NCBI GenBank assembly: GCA_020736575.1
Contig: JAGPYM010000041.1
Coordinates: forward strand, 62,001-126,000
Reading direction: 5' to 3'
DNA: 64,000 nt
DNA from: Thelonectria olida
Lineage: Eukaryota > Ascomycota > Sordariomycetes > Hypocreales > Nectriaceae
Position numbers and translations under genes: made by a program. Positions 1 through 10,725 of the stretch are shown in pieces (the first letter of the stretch is position 1; every line of letters starts with the position of its first letter). The notes below the pieces were generated by a model. That model saw nothing but the letters and a program-made list of their open reading frames with translations, was not told the DNA's origin and did no database searches.

Positions 1-630
1 CGAATACCCCTTGAAGCGACCTCCTTAGCCACACACTTCGTCAGGCCCAGAACGCCGTGTTTGGATGCGACGTATGGTGCTAGGGTTGCCGCGCCATGCA
101 GACCGAGCGTGCTTGATACATTGACGATGCTGCCACAATCCTCCATGGCGGGGATCTCGGCACGGAGGCAGTTGAACACTCCCGTTAGGTTAACGTCGAG
201 AGCCTCTTGCCATTCCTCGTCCGTGAGTTCTGCGACGGCCTTTGCTGTGCCGCTAATGCCTAAGAAGAAAATATCAGTTTGTTTTCCCACCTTCCGCCCA
301 TCAAGCATCGCGTAGATTTATACCAGGTAACCAAGACGTACCAGCATTATTAATGCAGCCATCGATCCTACCGAACGAATCCTTAGAATTCTTTATCCAC
401 CTATCTACAGTGTCCTTCCTTCTCACATCCACCAGCCCATGCAGTATGCTGATACCAGGGAAGTCCTTAATGATGTCGGCCTCCGCCTTCTCTAACTCCG
501 GCTCTCGTACATCGGCCAAGGAGATTGTCGCGCCCCGCGCGGCGAGGTACCGTGCCGTCGCTAGGCCGATGCCGCGCGCAGCACCCGTGATTATGATGAC
601 CTTCCCTGCAAATGGCTTCAGGTCCGCCAT
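1..630 (-). CDS. Short-chain dehydrogenase/reductase (5' part; 3' end outside window)
   Basis: NAD(P)-dependent oxidoreductase of the classical SDR family, substrate unknown. Exon 1 (630-324) begins MADLKPFAGKV and carries the cofactor motif TGAARGIG near residue 17, then CINNAGTSW, the NNAG motif. A 64-nt intron (323-260; donor GTATAA, acceptor TTAG) joins in frame to exon 2, which encodes NLTGVFNCLRAEIPAM, a serine-rich strand (IVNVSSTLG) and the YVASKHG active-site Tyr-x3-Lys. The frame is open to the window edge, so about the last third is missing. The start is the first ATG before the Rossmann fold. The gene looks intact. The family call is firm; the substrate cannot be inferred. Confidence 0.9.
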
Positions 631-2588
631 GGTTATAATTTCGGCGATTGATAGCTGTGCAGATTTTCTGGCCGCCGGGATTCTTCAGTGCGATGTTTCT
701 TAGTAGACAGGAGACGATTTGCGGCGCTGCTACCGGTATGATGGATCTGACGGCGGCTTAACTACTTCTGCGTCCGTCGGTGGAATAGGTACACTTAACA
801 GTCATGGGATAGGAGATATTTCAGGCGTAGTTAGGTGCTTGGATAATTATAGAGAGGAGGATGATAAAATGATAAATCTTTTGGAATAATGGACCGGGTT
901 CTTATATAGATAAGACGGGGGCGCTTAGACACCAAATGATTCCCAGCAGAACATTTCAGCTGCTAAATGTTAGCGTACTCCGCTCCTAACCCAACTCAAA
1001 CCGTCTTCTTTTTATTCTCCCTGCTAATAATAGAAAGCAAAGTAAGGATAAAACCTAAATGCCTAATGCATCTAGGAGTCTTTTAGCCAGTTTGCGGGGG
1101 CTCAAATGTAGAACGCAGAGCATATGCCACAAGAGAATACCAACCTTATTCTAATCATACGACCGAAGCTTTATGGCGGCGGGACGTAATCAGCCACTTG
1201 AGGGTTCAGAATAATTGCCCTCGCTAGCTGTCAGACCATCCGGCAGGCAGAGCCGGTATGCAGCAGAAAATATACAGCCATATAACTGCATCCTCGGTCT
1301 GCAGTACTGGCAATTATCGGAATCACGCTACCGCCCTCCGAACTTGGTTTTGTTCCTTCGCTTGAAGTCCCGGACAGGCTTGCAAACAAATAAATCAAAT
1401 CAAATCGAGCCTCCAATTTAATTTGATTTGGATAGATTTGGATTTCATTCATTTGTTTGCAACCCTGGTCCCGGAATGTGGACTCAGCAAGCGGTGATGG
1501 CAACAGAGAAGCTCGCAACCAATAATTCCCAATGAACCCGATCCAAATCACCAGTTTCTGGAGTTGATCGATCGTTCGAATGCCGGTATGTCATTGCCAG
1601 TCACTGTTTTGGGCCTCTTCACAAGCCTATCCTTGCTGTTGAGCCGATGTAACCCTATTCCTGCAGGCGCATTCAGATATTATTTCTGAAGCGGCAAACT
1701 GCTGTTGGTCACTCCAGGACCTGCCAGCGTGTTGCGCCAGCTGCTTCGTGTCATAGGTATTTAAATGGATGTTTCAAGAGCTGATTGGGTAAAGGCGCAT
1801 GCAGCTGGTTGTAAAATCACGGTGCTTTTCATTATGCACACCGCATCACATGGTAAGCAGTTTTCACACGATGTGCAAACTGCACCTACTGGGTAATTTT
1901 CACCTGTGCCCCGATGCAAGTTTCGTTGGCTGTGCGACCTGTCCCTGTGCGATTTTCACAGGCTACGCAGCCTGGTGCGGGGCTCACAAGGCGTGCCGCT
2001 GTACATCATACTGGAGCTAGTTTCGGCTCCTACGCTCTCAGGCCCGACAGCCGATGCGGTCACGGGCCGATGCTGGTGATGGCTCTCAGCGAAGCTTTCG
2101 GGCAACCTAGATCGAGCGGCCCGGTATTCCCCCCATTGTACGCTGACTCTGACATGTGTAACGCCAAGAAAGCTCAGTTTCGAGGAGGAAGTTTCTCGAC
2201 CACAGTCGGTCATATCCATAGCATATGGGGGATTGCCAACATCAAGGTTCACGCCACCTACACGCTTATGATTCAAAGGGGGAAATTCGTGACATACTTC
2301 GACATTAAAATACCCAAAGCACTCATAATAAGTGGAAAACCAGACAAATTTCATGCTTCACAAATAAGCATGTGAATCCCTAGTCCTGTCCCATGGTACG
2401 ACGCTTGATGCCAGATAGATGTCTTCCTAGGAAAAGCCTCCATGTTCCTTCCCAGAGTTTAACCAGGTAAGAGCTACAGAAGTCACATGCTCGTTTGGCT
2501 CCCTGATGATATCTATAAGAGACTCCCCACCCACTCGCCACTCTTCAATTTTGAGAACCAATTATCTCAATATTGAGAAACACTGAAA
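631..2588. other. Non-coding stretch without a supported gene
   Basis: Only short overlapping ORFs without recognisable domains occur here. The part around 830-1100 is AT-rich. One imperfect inverted repeat (1368-1476) is listed separately. The upstream side of the SDR gene (631 to about 900) presumably contains its promoter, but no clear core element was recognised. The right end (about 2515-2588) would be the 5' flank of the NmrA-like remnant. Confidence 0.5.
1368..1476. repeat. Imperfect inverted repeat around an AT-rich core
   Basis: The left arm reads TCCCGGACAGGCTTGCAAAC followed by AAATAAATC. The right arm reads GATTTCATTCATTTGTTTGC followed by AACCCTGGTCCCGGAA. The arms pair over about 40 nt with several mismatches and enclose CAAATC/GATTTG-type repeats. 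This could be a small non-autonomous element or a chance hairpin. No target-site duplication was identified. Confidence 0.45.
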
Positions 2589-2932
2589 ATGGTGAAGATT
2601 GCAGTCGCTGGTGGTTCGGGCGGTACGCTGCTATGATACCTAACTGCCGCATTGCATGGCACTGAAATACCGCGCAGAGGTTGGCCAGGAAGTTGAGGAC
2701 GCCCTCGCTACTACAAAGAAGCACGACATCCTCATATTGTCCAGAAGGGTTTGCTGAACCCATGATCTGCGTTCCTATTAGTTGTTCGTAGCAGTGCTAC
2801 TCCCTTCAAAGGATGCTCCGCCGGGAGATGTTAGACCAGGTGTCTCGTGGATTAAGGTCAACTACGAGGATCGGGACCAATTGACTGAGATCCTACTGGG
2901 AGTACACACTGCCCTCTCATTTACTAGCTCGG
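2589..2932 (+). pseudogene. NmrA-like NAD(P)-binding protein, truncated 5' fragment
   Basis: NmrA-like/isoflavone-reductase-like Rossmann proteins bind NAD(P) and act as reductases or redox sensors. Exon 1 starts at 2589 (MVKIAVAGGSG, the glycine-rich nucleotide loop). An intron (GTACGC to CGCAG) leads to VGQEVEDALATTKKHDILIL. A second intron (GTTTGC to TTCAAAG) leads to DAPPGDVRPGVSWIKVNYED and then a further 23 residues ending LGVHTALSFTS. All three pieces join in frame with consensus spliceosomal ends, so this was a functional gene. After about 2930 the sequence is antisense hAT transposase and the rest of the protein (about 200 residues) is absent. The break coincides with the transposase boundary, so insertion or an associated deletion is the likely cause. 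Confidence 0.8.
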
Positions 2933-3320
2933 CCTGCAAGGTTTTCACCACAGTGACGGCCCTCGATTTGCGGCAAGCCGAGCAGAAACGTGCGAGACTT
3001 CCCTTCGTCGTCAAGAAAGTGTACGGTGAGGCCGAGGAGAGAGGTGAACTTGCGGGACGTCCACACGTCAAAGGAGACATTAATGCGACTAAGTGAGCGA
3101 CCGAGAAGCTCAGTTACGACGCCTTTGTGACGATTGAAGGTCCGTACAATCCACTCGCGCATTGTGTTATGGGTCGGGAGACTTCCTGACTCAATAATGG
3201 CGCTGTTTGCGTATTCCATAAGCCCCCGGAAATAAGGACTCTCCAGCGTGTTAAAAGGGACGTTGTCGCAGGCAAAAGACGGTGCCCGCTCTGCCAGGCA
3301 AAAGTGACATTGAGGTCAGC
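2917..3320 (-). mobile_element. hAT-family transposase remnant
   Basis: On the minus strand a fragment of about 130 codons contains NVPFNTLESPYFRGLMEYAN, TMREWIVRTFNRH, RINVSFDVWTSRKFTSLLG and LTVHFLDDEGKSRTFLLGLP. This is the typical central part of fungal hAT transposases (pre-catalytic segment, then SFDVWTS and the following strand). It ends in a stop at about 2917. The DDE residues, the C-terminal dimerisation domain and the N-terminal zinc finger are missing, and an in-frame stop lies upstream. It is a dead fragment between the NmrA-like remnant and the NLR fragment. No terminal inverted repeats or 8-bp duplication were found by eye. Confidence 0.75.
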
Positions 3321-3470
3321 ATCGGCACTTCGATCATCATACCGATTGAACGGTGGGAAGACCTCGCGAACATGTCTTTCAGTTATTCCAATAGCCAACT
3401 GACGATATACTCGGGCATTGATTTCCATCTGCCACACATGCTTTGAAGCAACCTTCAAGATAGTTGTGAG
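3231..3470 (-). pseudogene. Antisense coding-like fragment of unknown mobile-element type
   Basis: A minus-strand frame encodes ELENMELTTILKVASKHVWQ and RVYRQLAIGITERHVREVF followed by PPFNRYDDRSADADLNVTFA. The composition is protein-like and shows no low complexity. The FNRYDD and FAWQSGHR segments resemble a protein type seen in repeated fungal elements, but I cannot name the family. It overlaps the junction between the hAT fragment and the start of the NLR fragment, suggesting nested insertions. Confidence 0.3.
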
Positions 3471-4677
3471 TTCCATGTTCTCGAGCTCCGAATCCTGGCC
3501 GGGCTTGAGAAATATGACACCGCCGATCTGGAGAGGATTGTCGACATGTGCGGTTCGTTTCTCACTCTGCTGGAGAGTCACATTTACACAATTCATCAGT
3601 CGGCCAAGGAGTACCTGGTCAGCGAAGCCGCCGTCAGCAGGATATTCCTATCCGGGACGCACGTTGTGCACCGCAGCATCGTCGAAAGGTCAGTGGCGGC
3701 GATGGCGAAAGCACTGAGGCGAGACATGTATGAGCTGGTGCATCCGGGGACACTTATCCATGAAGTGATGGAACCGCAGCCTGAATCGAATCCCTTACTT
3801 GTAGTGGGATACTCCTGTGCATACTGGATCGACCACGTATGTGAAGCAGACGAGAACGATTTGCAGAGCTATCGGCGTTCTCGGCGTTCCCAGCTAGTAA
3901 ACGCGTTCAAACAGCATTTCGCGCCGTCAAAGAAGAGCACCCGCAAGCACGACTCGATCGAGACGTTCTTCCAACATCACTTCCTGCACTGGCTTGAAGC
4001 GTTGAGCCTCCTTGGCGTTGTCACGAACGGAGTCCACTCTCTTACTAGGCTTAGAAAGTTGTTCGTGGTAGGTATTTCCGATTCTTGAATAGTACCCATA
4101 ACACGTAGCTAATAGCTGGCTGTTCTAGACTGCGAGGGGTGACGCTTTCGTCAACCTCATTGAAGACGCATATCGGTTCATTTTACATAATCGATGGATC
4201 ATCGAACAGGCTCCATTACAGACATACGTATCAGCACTGTTGTTCACTCCAGTTGATAGTATTATTCGCGGATTGTTTACGGTGGAAGAGCCTAGTTGGG
4301 TTCTAACAAAGCCAAAAGTCGAGCAAACTTGGAGTCCATGTCTTCAAATGTTTGAGGGCCATAGCAGTTCGGTCAACGCGGTAGCGTTTTCGCCGGACGG
4401 CAGCCGCATCGCATCGGGGTCAGACGACGGGACCGTCCGAGTATGGGATGCAAAGTCGGGCAGGGAGGTCCGCAAGCTGGAGGGCCATAGCGGTTGGGTC
4501 AGGGCAGTAGCGTTTTCGCCGGACGGCAGCCGCATCGCATCGGGGTCAGACGACGGGACCGTCCGTGTTTTCTGGATCCCTCTGTACATTTGGGGACAGA
4601 AGATTCGGGAGACGACTATTGGGTGGAGGATGATGAAGTACGCTCGCTGGGATATTGACAGAGAGGTCGGAGAGTGA
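3470..4677 (+). pseudogene. 3' half of a NACHT-WD40 NOD-like receptor
   Basis: HET-E/NWD-type STAND receptor fragment. It begins inside the post-NACHT helical region (AGLEKYDTADLERIVDMCGS, then IHQSAKEYLVS) and continues through VHRSIVERS, YSCAYWIDHVC and HHFLHWLEALSLLG. An intron (about 4071-4129; GTAGGT to TCTAG) leads to FILHNRWIIEQAPLQTYVSA and two WD40 repeats (about 4350-4570). The repeats are nearly identical in DNA, as expected for the concertedly evolving WD arrays of this family. After the second repeat the frame runs into unrelated residues and stops. The NACHT domain with its Walker motifs and the N-terminal effector are missing; their expected position is occupied by transposon remnants. 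Non-functional as a receptor unless spliced differently. Confidence 0.85.
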
Positions 4678-5087
4678 GACTGTAGGTTTGTTCATAGCTG
4701 AGGATCGAACAGTTGATGCTGAGGATACTTGGTTTGCGTATTGAATGAGTGTTCTTATCCTTCATGATTCCCACTGCCTGGTAGGCTGGGATGACTGATA
4801 TGAAATATGAATTATTGCCTTGGTTAGCAACTTATCTACTGCGTGAAGTGTTTTGAAATGAAGACAATCCCAGACCTGGGTGTTAGAATAATGACAAGGT
4901 GGATTGTCATGGACCGAATCATTCGGGGCCTACGAACCACCCATGTGCGATGTCACTTTCTCGCTTGACTAGCACGTAGAACCGTATCAAGGCAGTTCAG
5001 TCGTAGACGAGTGTTATTACATGTTAAATGAAGCTCTGGGCGATGAGAAGATGGAATTTCCATCTCAAATGTAAGGACGAAAACTAC
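4678..5087. other. Intergenic, nothing recognised
   Basis: AT-rich spacer between two convergent NLR remnants. No ORF of note, RNA gene or repeat was seen. Confidence 0.5.
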
Positions 5088-8000
5088 TTAATAGGCTACC
5101 TCGCCCATGAACCCCTCAACTGCAAACCTCATTATGATAACACGCCCAGACTTGCAACCGAGTACCACAGTGGAGCCTGATATCGCTGAAGAAGCAGGAC
5201 GATAGTCTACTGGCAAATGGAAAATCTGGTTACCATTCCACGTAATCCAGCGCTTATCTCCACTGACACCATATCCTGCACTGCATTGAGCAAGATTAAG
5301 GTTAAGGCCTTTGGCCAAAGCGTCACGGTCCTTAACAGCGACCGAACCAATGTCAATGTGTATGTGTGTACTGTCCTCATCAAACTCTATGTTCGTCAGA
5401 CGTGAGATGGTTACCTTTTGGATGCACCTGCCTGTTCTTAACTGCCATACCCGCAAATAGTAACCCTGGCGGGCTCAGCATAAACCAGCAATAAGAGCCA
5501 AATCTGGGGAAATAACTGCCTTTAGTGGCGCCACGTTGTGGATGATCGTTTGGACGCAGTCGCCCGTGGTCACTCGACAAACTTGAATGATTCCCTCCCC
5601 TCCCTTCCCCTCTGACGCTGAAACTATGCATGTCGAGTCAGGTGAGAATTCAGCTGAGGACAAGGGACCCGCGAGTGCAAGCTTCTGGAAGCATACTCCG
5701 GTCTCATAATTCCATAGTCCTATTGAGCCTGTCCGGTGACATGAGGCAATAAAAGGCGAGGTAGCGGAGAATAAAATATCATCGACTATCTCTCCTTGGG
5801 CGAAAATGGCGTGGACACACTTCCCGGTATGCACCTTCCAGATGTAGAGGAAATCGTCTGATGCGCAGGCGAGTAATTTTGAGTCGTGCGAAAATGAAGG
5901 ACAGGAAAGGCCTCCCTGGCCATATAGCTCTCGCATCAATTCTCCTGAATCTGCCCAACACAAGATTATGGAGCCATTGCGGCCAGATACGGCCAATATC
6001 AAAGAATCCGGTGAGAAGACGGTTCGGCTTCACTAATCCCCTCATAACCGTATCCAATCCTAAACCGATGGGTATTCTTCGCTGTATCCGTCCGCCAGAG
6101 CCGTATGGACCCATCGGCGCACACAGAGACGACGTGTCTTAGATCCGGAGAGAACTTGACTGACCTCACCCGACTGTCATGGCGGAGGATCTGCCGAGTT
6201 TCCCCATCGGTTTCCAAACTCCATACTCTCAGAGTTGAATCCGCAAAAGTCGAGGCCATCACGTTGGAGTTGGGAGAGAAGGCAACGCTGTTGGGATAGT
6301 TTTCATCACCATGACCCTCTAGAATCTTGACGCATCGGCCCGTATCAACCCGCCAAACCTGAACGGTCTCCTCATCCGAGGTAGAGCCCATGAGGTTCAA
6401 ATCGGACGTGAAAATAACATCCTCTATCGTTCTCATGTCGTTTTGAAAGTTTTGGATCGACTCGCGCGTGTCTAACCGCAGTAGCTGCACACCTCGGCGG
6501 TGACTGTTGCGTATCGCAACTAGAGGCATCGAATTCGGTGAAAATGCGAGACCCGCGATATGGTTCCAGCTGCTAAGGACTCCGTCCAGCTTGAACCGCC
6601 CAATGCAATTTCCTGTCTCCACACTCCAGTGGTAGATATCTTCGCCGAACGCACGAGCTGATAAGACAGTTTTGCAATGTGGAGAGAATCCAAGTGCAAG
6701 TGGAGGGCCGAAAAATCGTGGCCGGGTAACTGTCCAGCCTCTCAACGGACCATTTCCGACACAGAGGGCAACCTCGAGTGGTTTTAGTGGAGGCACGGTT
6801 CCAGCACCAAGCTCGGCGTGGTCGCAGGTACGCTTGTCAATGCAGTCCGCAGTGTCGATGTCCCATATAGTCAATTGATCATCAGCGACGGCAGCAAAAC
6901 GCTTTGAGTTTGGTGAGAATCCAATCAACCGAAGTTCGTAGTGGAGATCGAATGCGTCGAGACGTTGGCCGCTATCAACTCTCCAGAGTTCTATAGGTTG
7001 AGATTGTATGGTCCGAGAAGGTCTGGCTACTGAGGCCAAGATTTGTGAGTTTGAAGAGAAAAGAATAGTGGAAGCCTGGCCTTGAGTCTCTAAAATGAGA
7101 TGGCAATGGTCCCAATCGGCTTCTGGTTCTGGGGCGAGTAAAATCCACGGGGGTAATCGTGCCTTAAAAGTTTGTCGCACAATGTTGCTCTCTGGGGCAA
7201 ACGCTATAGCCGAAGAGTAGACTTGAAGAGGCGCCTCATCAAAGACTGCCAGATTGCTTCTTGCAAATTGCGCTCCATCCGTCATGAATGCGAAAAGTTT
7301 CGGGCTATCCGTGGACTATTTCAAAGTCAGCTAATTATGTTTGTAGGTATCACGGTGAATCATTCTCACATTGAGCAGCGATAGGAACGACCTGATCATC
7401 TCAGGGAGTTCCATAATCCTCCCAATCAAGCTCAACGCTTCAAGCCAATGAAGAAAATGCTCTCTCAAAAAGATGCCGATTAGCCCTTCGTCATGAATGG
7501 TCATTTTTGCCCCCCTGACGTGGTAGACCCAGTAAAGAACAGCATATTTCACTTCTGATGGAAGATATCGATGGATGATCTCAGGGTTGAGAGACCATCT
7601 TTTAGTTCCTGGTAGCCGAAGATGGCAAACATCCTCCCGAAGGCGTCTTTCCATGATGCGTAGACAACCGATACCAATTTCGTTGTGAGCTTTCTTCTCA
7701 TCTACCCAAAAACGGGACGTGTCGCACTTTTCAGGGTCAATAAGGAAATCTCGAAAGGATAAGTGCAGTATCCTAACAGGATGTGTTTCCATCGTTGGAA
7801 TGTCGATGACCGAATGGAGCATGTCTAGGAGGTTGTTGATATCCGCCGACGAGGTCTCCAGAATCTCCTCCAAAGCAGAGATTGAAAGCGGAGCGGCCAG
7901 GTTGACGATAGAACCGACAACTTTTTGAATCTCTGAACCACTTTCTCGCGTTGCCTCGCGGACAATCCTGCAACTAGCCTCTCCAAGACTGGCAGGTATG

Positions 8001-9095
8001 TGGCGTCCAGTTGGGATTCCTGGCTTCTTGTTTGATATCGTAGAACTTCAGCCAGTTGATTGTTCGGCAAACCAAGTCTGCGATCGCCAATAAAGCGACA
8101 TATGGTCGCGGCAAAGATGAACAGTGGGACAGCCATCTGGGCAAGGTGTTGAAGATTCGAGTCACCGGGCCAATCCGAAGCCAGGTGGCGGGATTGGCGG
8201 ACGGACAAGTTGTAATCAGATCTAATTACTGAGAGTTGTTGCTTCAAGTAGGTAGATATATCGTGTTCAATGACGTCTTGGGGCAACTCGTGAAGAACTA
8301 GGTCCTGATAGGTGCCCCGGATAGAGTTGAAGCCGAGACGGATGGGCAATTCGGGCCGGCTGGTGAGGAAGACCCGGCATGAAGGGGACCGCAGCTTGTT
8401 GAAACGAGTGAAGAGATTGATCACAACTTTGACGTCATCATCCCGCTCACATTCGTCGAGTGCGTCAATGACCATCACAATAGTGGTGGCTTGTGCGTTG
8501 TGAAGGCGGGACAGAGGTTGGACAATTAGTTCCTCGAATTGCACTTGCAAGCGCTTCCCAAAGATACCTGGATCTGAATCGACCGCACTCTTGACGTGAC
8601 GTGCTAATGCCGGCTCTGCTACGATAAGCTGCCCGGCAAGGGTTGGAATGAACTTGGACATGCTCCCACGATCCGTCTCGCCCCTCTTGAAGAAGAAGCT
8701 TGCCCCGAGGCGCTTTGCTTGGTGGAGATCCCGAGCAATGGTTCGAGATACAGTCGACTTCCCAGTCCCTGCCATCCCATTCAACCAGAAGATTGCTTTT
8801 GCATCGGGGGTCGTTGACCCAGGCGTGTATCTCGCGGAGGAGGTCGACTCTGGTGTCCGGCAAACAAGTCGCATTGTGTTCTTCGTCATGTGAATCGAAA
8901 GAAGCCCCGAAGGCGATGGGAAGCTGAACTGCAGTGCTTCAAGGCCATGTTAGCTGATGATAAGTAACACCAAGAGGCGATGCCGGCTTACGAGTTCAAG
9001 TTGAAGGTGACTGTTCCCCCCGTCACGTTGTTCCCCGCAATGACAGTGTGGCCCTCAATCGGCGCGTTGAACGAGTTCCCAGCCAAGGTCGCCAT
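5088..9095 (-). pseudogene. NACHT-WD40 NOD-like receptor, decayed or mis-sequenced
   Basis: STAND receptor of the HET-E/NWD class, expected to act in non-self recognition and cell death. Proposed exon 1 (9095-8992) encodes 34 residues rich in Gly, Asn and Val (MATLAGNSFNAPIEGHTV, then IAGNNVTGGTVTFNL), possibly an amyloid-type signalling motif. After an intron come LPIAFGASFDSHDEEHN and LPDTRVDLLREIHAWV, then the NACHT domain with Walker A GMAGTGKST and Walker B VIDALDECE. Next are the helical linker (HFLHWLEALSLIG), an intron (7369-7316) and a strongly diverged WD40 domain reaching 5088. Lesions: one inserted base near 8793 before Walker A; one lost base at 7931-7935 (CAGGAG to CAGAG); one lost base near 6020; an in-frame TGA at 5477-5475. 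All domains are otherwise well conserved. Either recent inactivation or assembly indels explains this. Confidence 0.85.
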
Positions 9096-10059
9096 GATGA
9101 CAACCAGCTGGGAGATAGTTCAAAGGAGAGAGCCCCCGAACTATATACTCGTGTATGTCGAAGTAGAGGTGCTGAGGCGTACCTGATCGGCTGGTTGATG
9201 AACTTGTTGATGCAGCGTCAGCATCCATTGCAAACAGGTGCAGCCCATGTTGGGTTACTCTCAGCCGCACACGTGACTGAATATGCACATCAAGCGGGGC
9301 AGTACTCTAAAACTATTGGATGTACAGATTGTCTTGATGAAGCAGCGATTTCGATTATGTTTCATGGAAGAAACAGTCAGATCCGCATCCCTAAGTGCGT
9401 CCTAAGGCGACTTTGCTTCTGCGTGCTTGCTCTCCTTCAAGTGGATCCCTCCCGGCTCTTTGTCATGCGTCCGTTTCCTTGGGGCTATTTCAAATGTTAA
9501 AAAAGACTATTGTTGTTAGTCGGATTGGAAGGGTCTTTTTATGCTGGAGGCCTGGAATAAGGTTCTTTAAGTAAGGTTTATTGGGGCATTGGGATTCATT
9601 ATGAACGACTGTAATGACTCTATTGAGAACCCTAGTGTGATGTGTGCAATACTGGGTTTGGCTTGCATCGATTTCTACTGTGAAAGTCTAATAGTAGCTC
9701 CTTTATGCCTTTATTAGCATATTTAACTTAAATAAATAAAAAAAGACAATAAATGTTAATAGATCAGTTAATGGCTACTGCACTGGCGGACTTTCGCCCT
9801 TGACGGACTTAATATGTAATTTGGTTGACACTGGTGTCCTGCACCTCCCTGGCCATCGAATAGATCGCTGTGCAGATGCCCTAGAAGTGAGAACTATGGG
9901 AAGTATGTCCGAGTTATTCGAGGCTCTTTTGGTTTAGATAACTACCTATACGAGGCTAGATATGGAACATTCGCCTCACACTCGAGAGGTGCCAAGCTGT
10001 ATGGGGAAAACGGACATTCGATATCTGTGATGACTATCCATGACACGCAACTGTCCTCC
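9096..10059. other. Intergenic, 5' side of the NACHT-WD40 gene
   Basis: About 960 bp without a supported gene. The part 9500-9770 is AT-rich. ORFs here are short, antisense to one another and without domains. It should contain the promoter of the minus-strand receptor starting at 9095; no core element was identified with confidence. Confidence 0.45.
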
Positions 10060-10155
10060 CTACTTCAAGCGAACGATTGGGCGAGACTGAACCTGAGGTC
10101 TTGCTGGTTTAACAGAGACGTTCTCAGCTGCAAATACTACATAACTCGGAGACGA
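10060..10155 (-). pseudogene. Tail remnant of a second NO VEIN-like/DUF3883 gene
   Basis: On the minus strand the frame reads VVFAAENVSVKPARPQVQSR and ends a few codons later at a TAG (10062-10060). The 44 bp at 10094-10137 match 15951-15994 at 40 of 44 positions. The 15951-15994 copy is the last coding segment (LVFEAENVSVKPARPQA) of the DUF3883 gene. Upstream of this piece the frame is lost. The remnant therefore marks a former paralogue that stood upstream of the 5.1-9.1 kb receptor in the same orientation as the intact arrangement at 10.7-18.5 kb. Confidence 0.6.
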
Positions 10156-10725
10156 AACTCAAGTGTACTAAAATCCATTTCCGTTTCTAGAGCTGAGCTC
10201 ACGCTGGTCTGAATTTGGATAATCGCTGTTCTAGCACTAAGCAGCTCACTTCGCTGCTTTGGTTTGTGCGTGAGGCTTTAGTATGATTGTATCATATGCA
10301 AAAATGCAATTGCAATTATTATCTTTAACCTGAATCTCTTCGAACAGACGTTCATAAACACTTCTTAGCGATATAAGTAGCGGCTAAAACTGAGGGGACT
10401 GTAAGAACCTCAAACTCGAAATGGCGCAGGATTCCCTTCTCTACGTCTGTGAGCCTACAAGATCACCTCATGAGGGAGCGACCATGGGTACATCCGTCAA
10501 TCCCAGAACCTCGAGAACACGGCCCGCTGAGCTTATAGATGGTGAGTGGAAGAAGCCAACAGATGGTTCTACCAAAAAGCTCTTTCGCCATAATGGAGTG
10601 CTGTTTTCTTCCTCGGAGGATAGTAGTGCGAGGAAAGACTGGGTTACGGTTCATGCTTGATTCAAACATTGCCTACTTAGAGACTATGCGTTTCCAGACA
10701 CACTTCCCTTCGACCCTACAGAAAG
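10156..10725. other. Intergenic, one doubtful small ORF
   Basis: A plus-strand ORF at 10421-10660 (starting MAQDSLLYVCEPTRSPHEG) could be a small gene, but it has no recognisable domain and its antisense frame is equally open. I do not call it. Nothing else was seen. Confidence 0.3.

Noticed and set aside
3418..3733. Overlapping plus-strand ORFs at the start of the receptor fragment
   Set aside because: They are shadows of the frame encoding LERIVDMCGSFLTLLESHIY; only that frame matches the receptor linker.
10421..10660. Possible 79-codon gene MAQDSLLYVCEP...
   Set aside because: No domain, no clear promoter, antisense frame equally open; not enough to call a gene.
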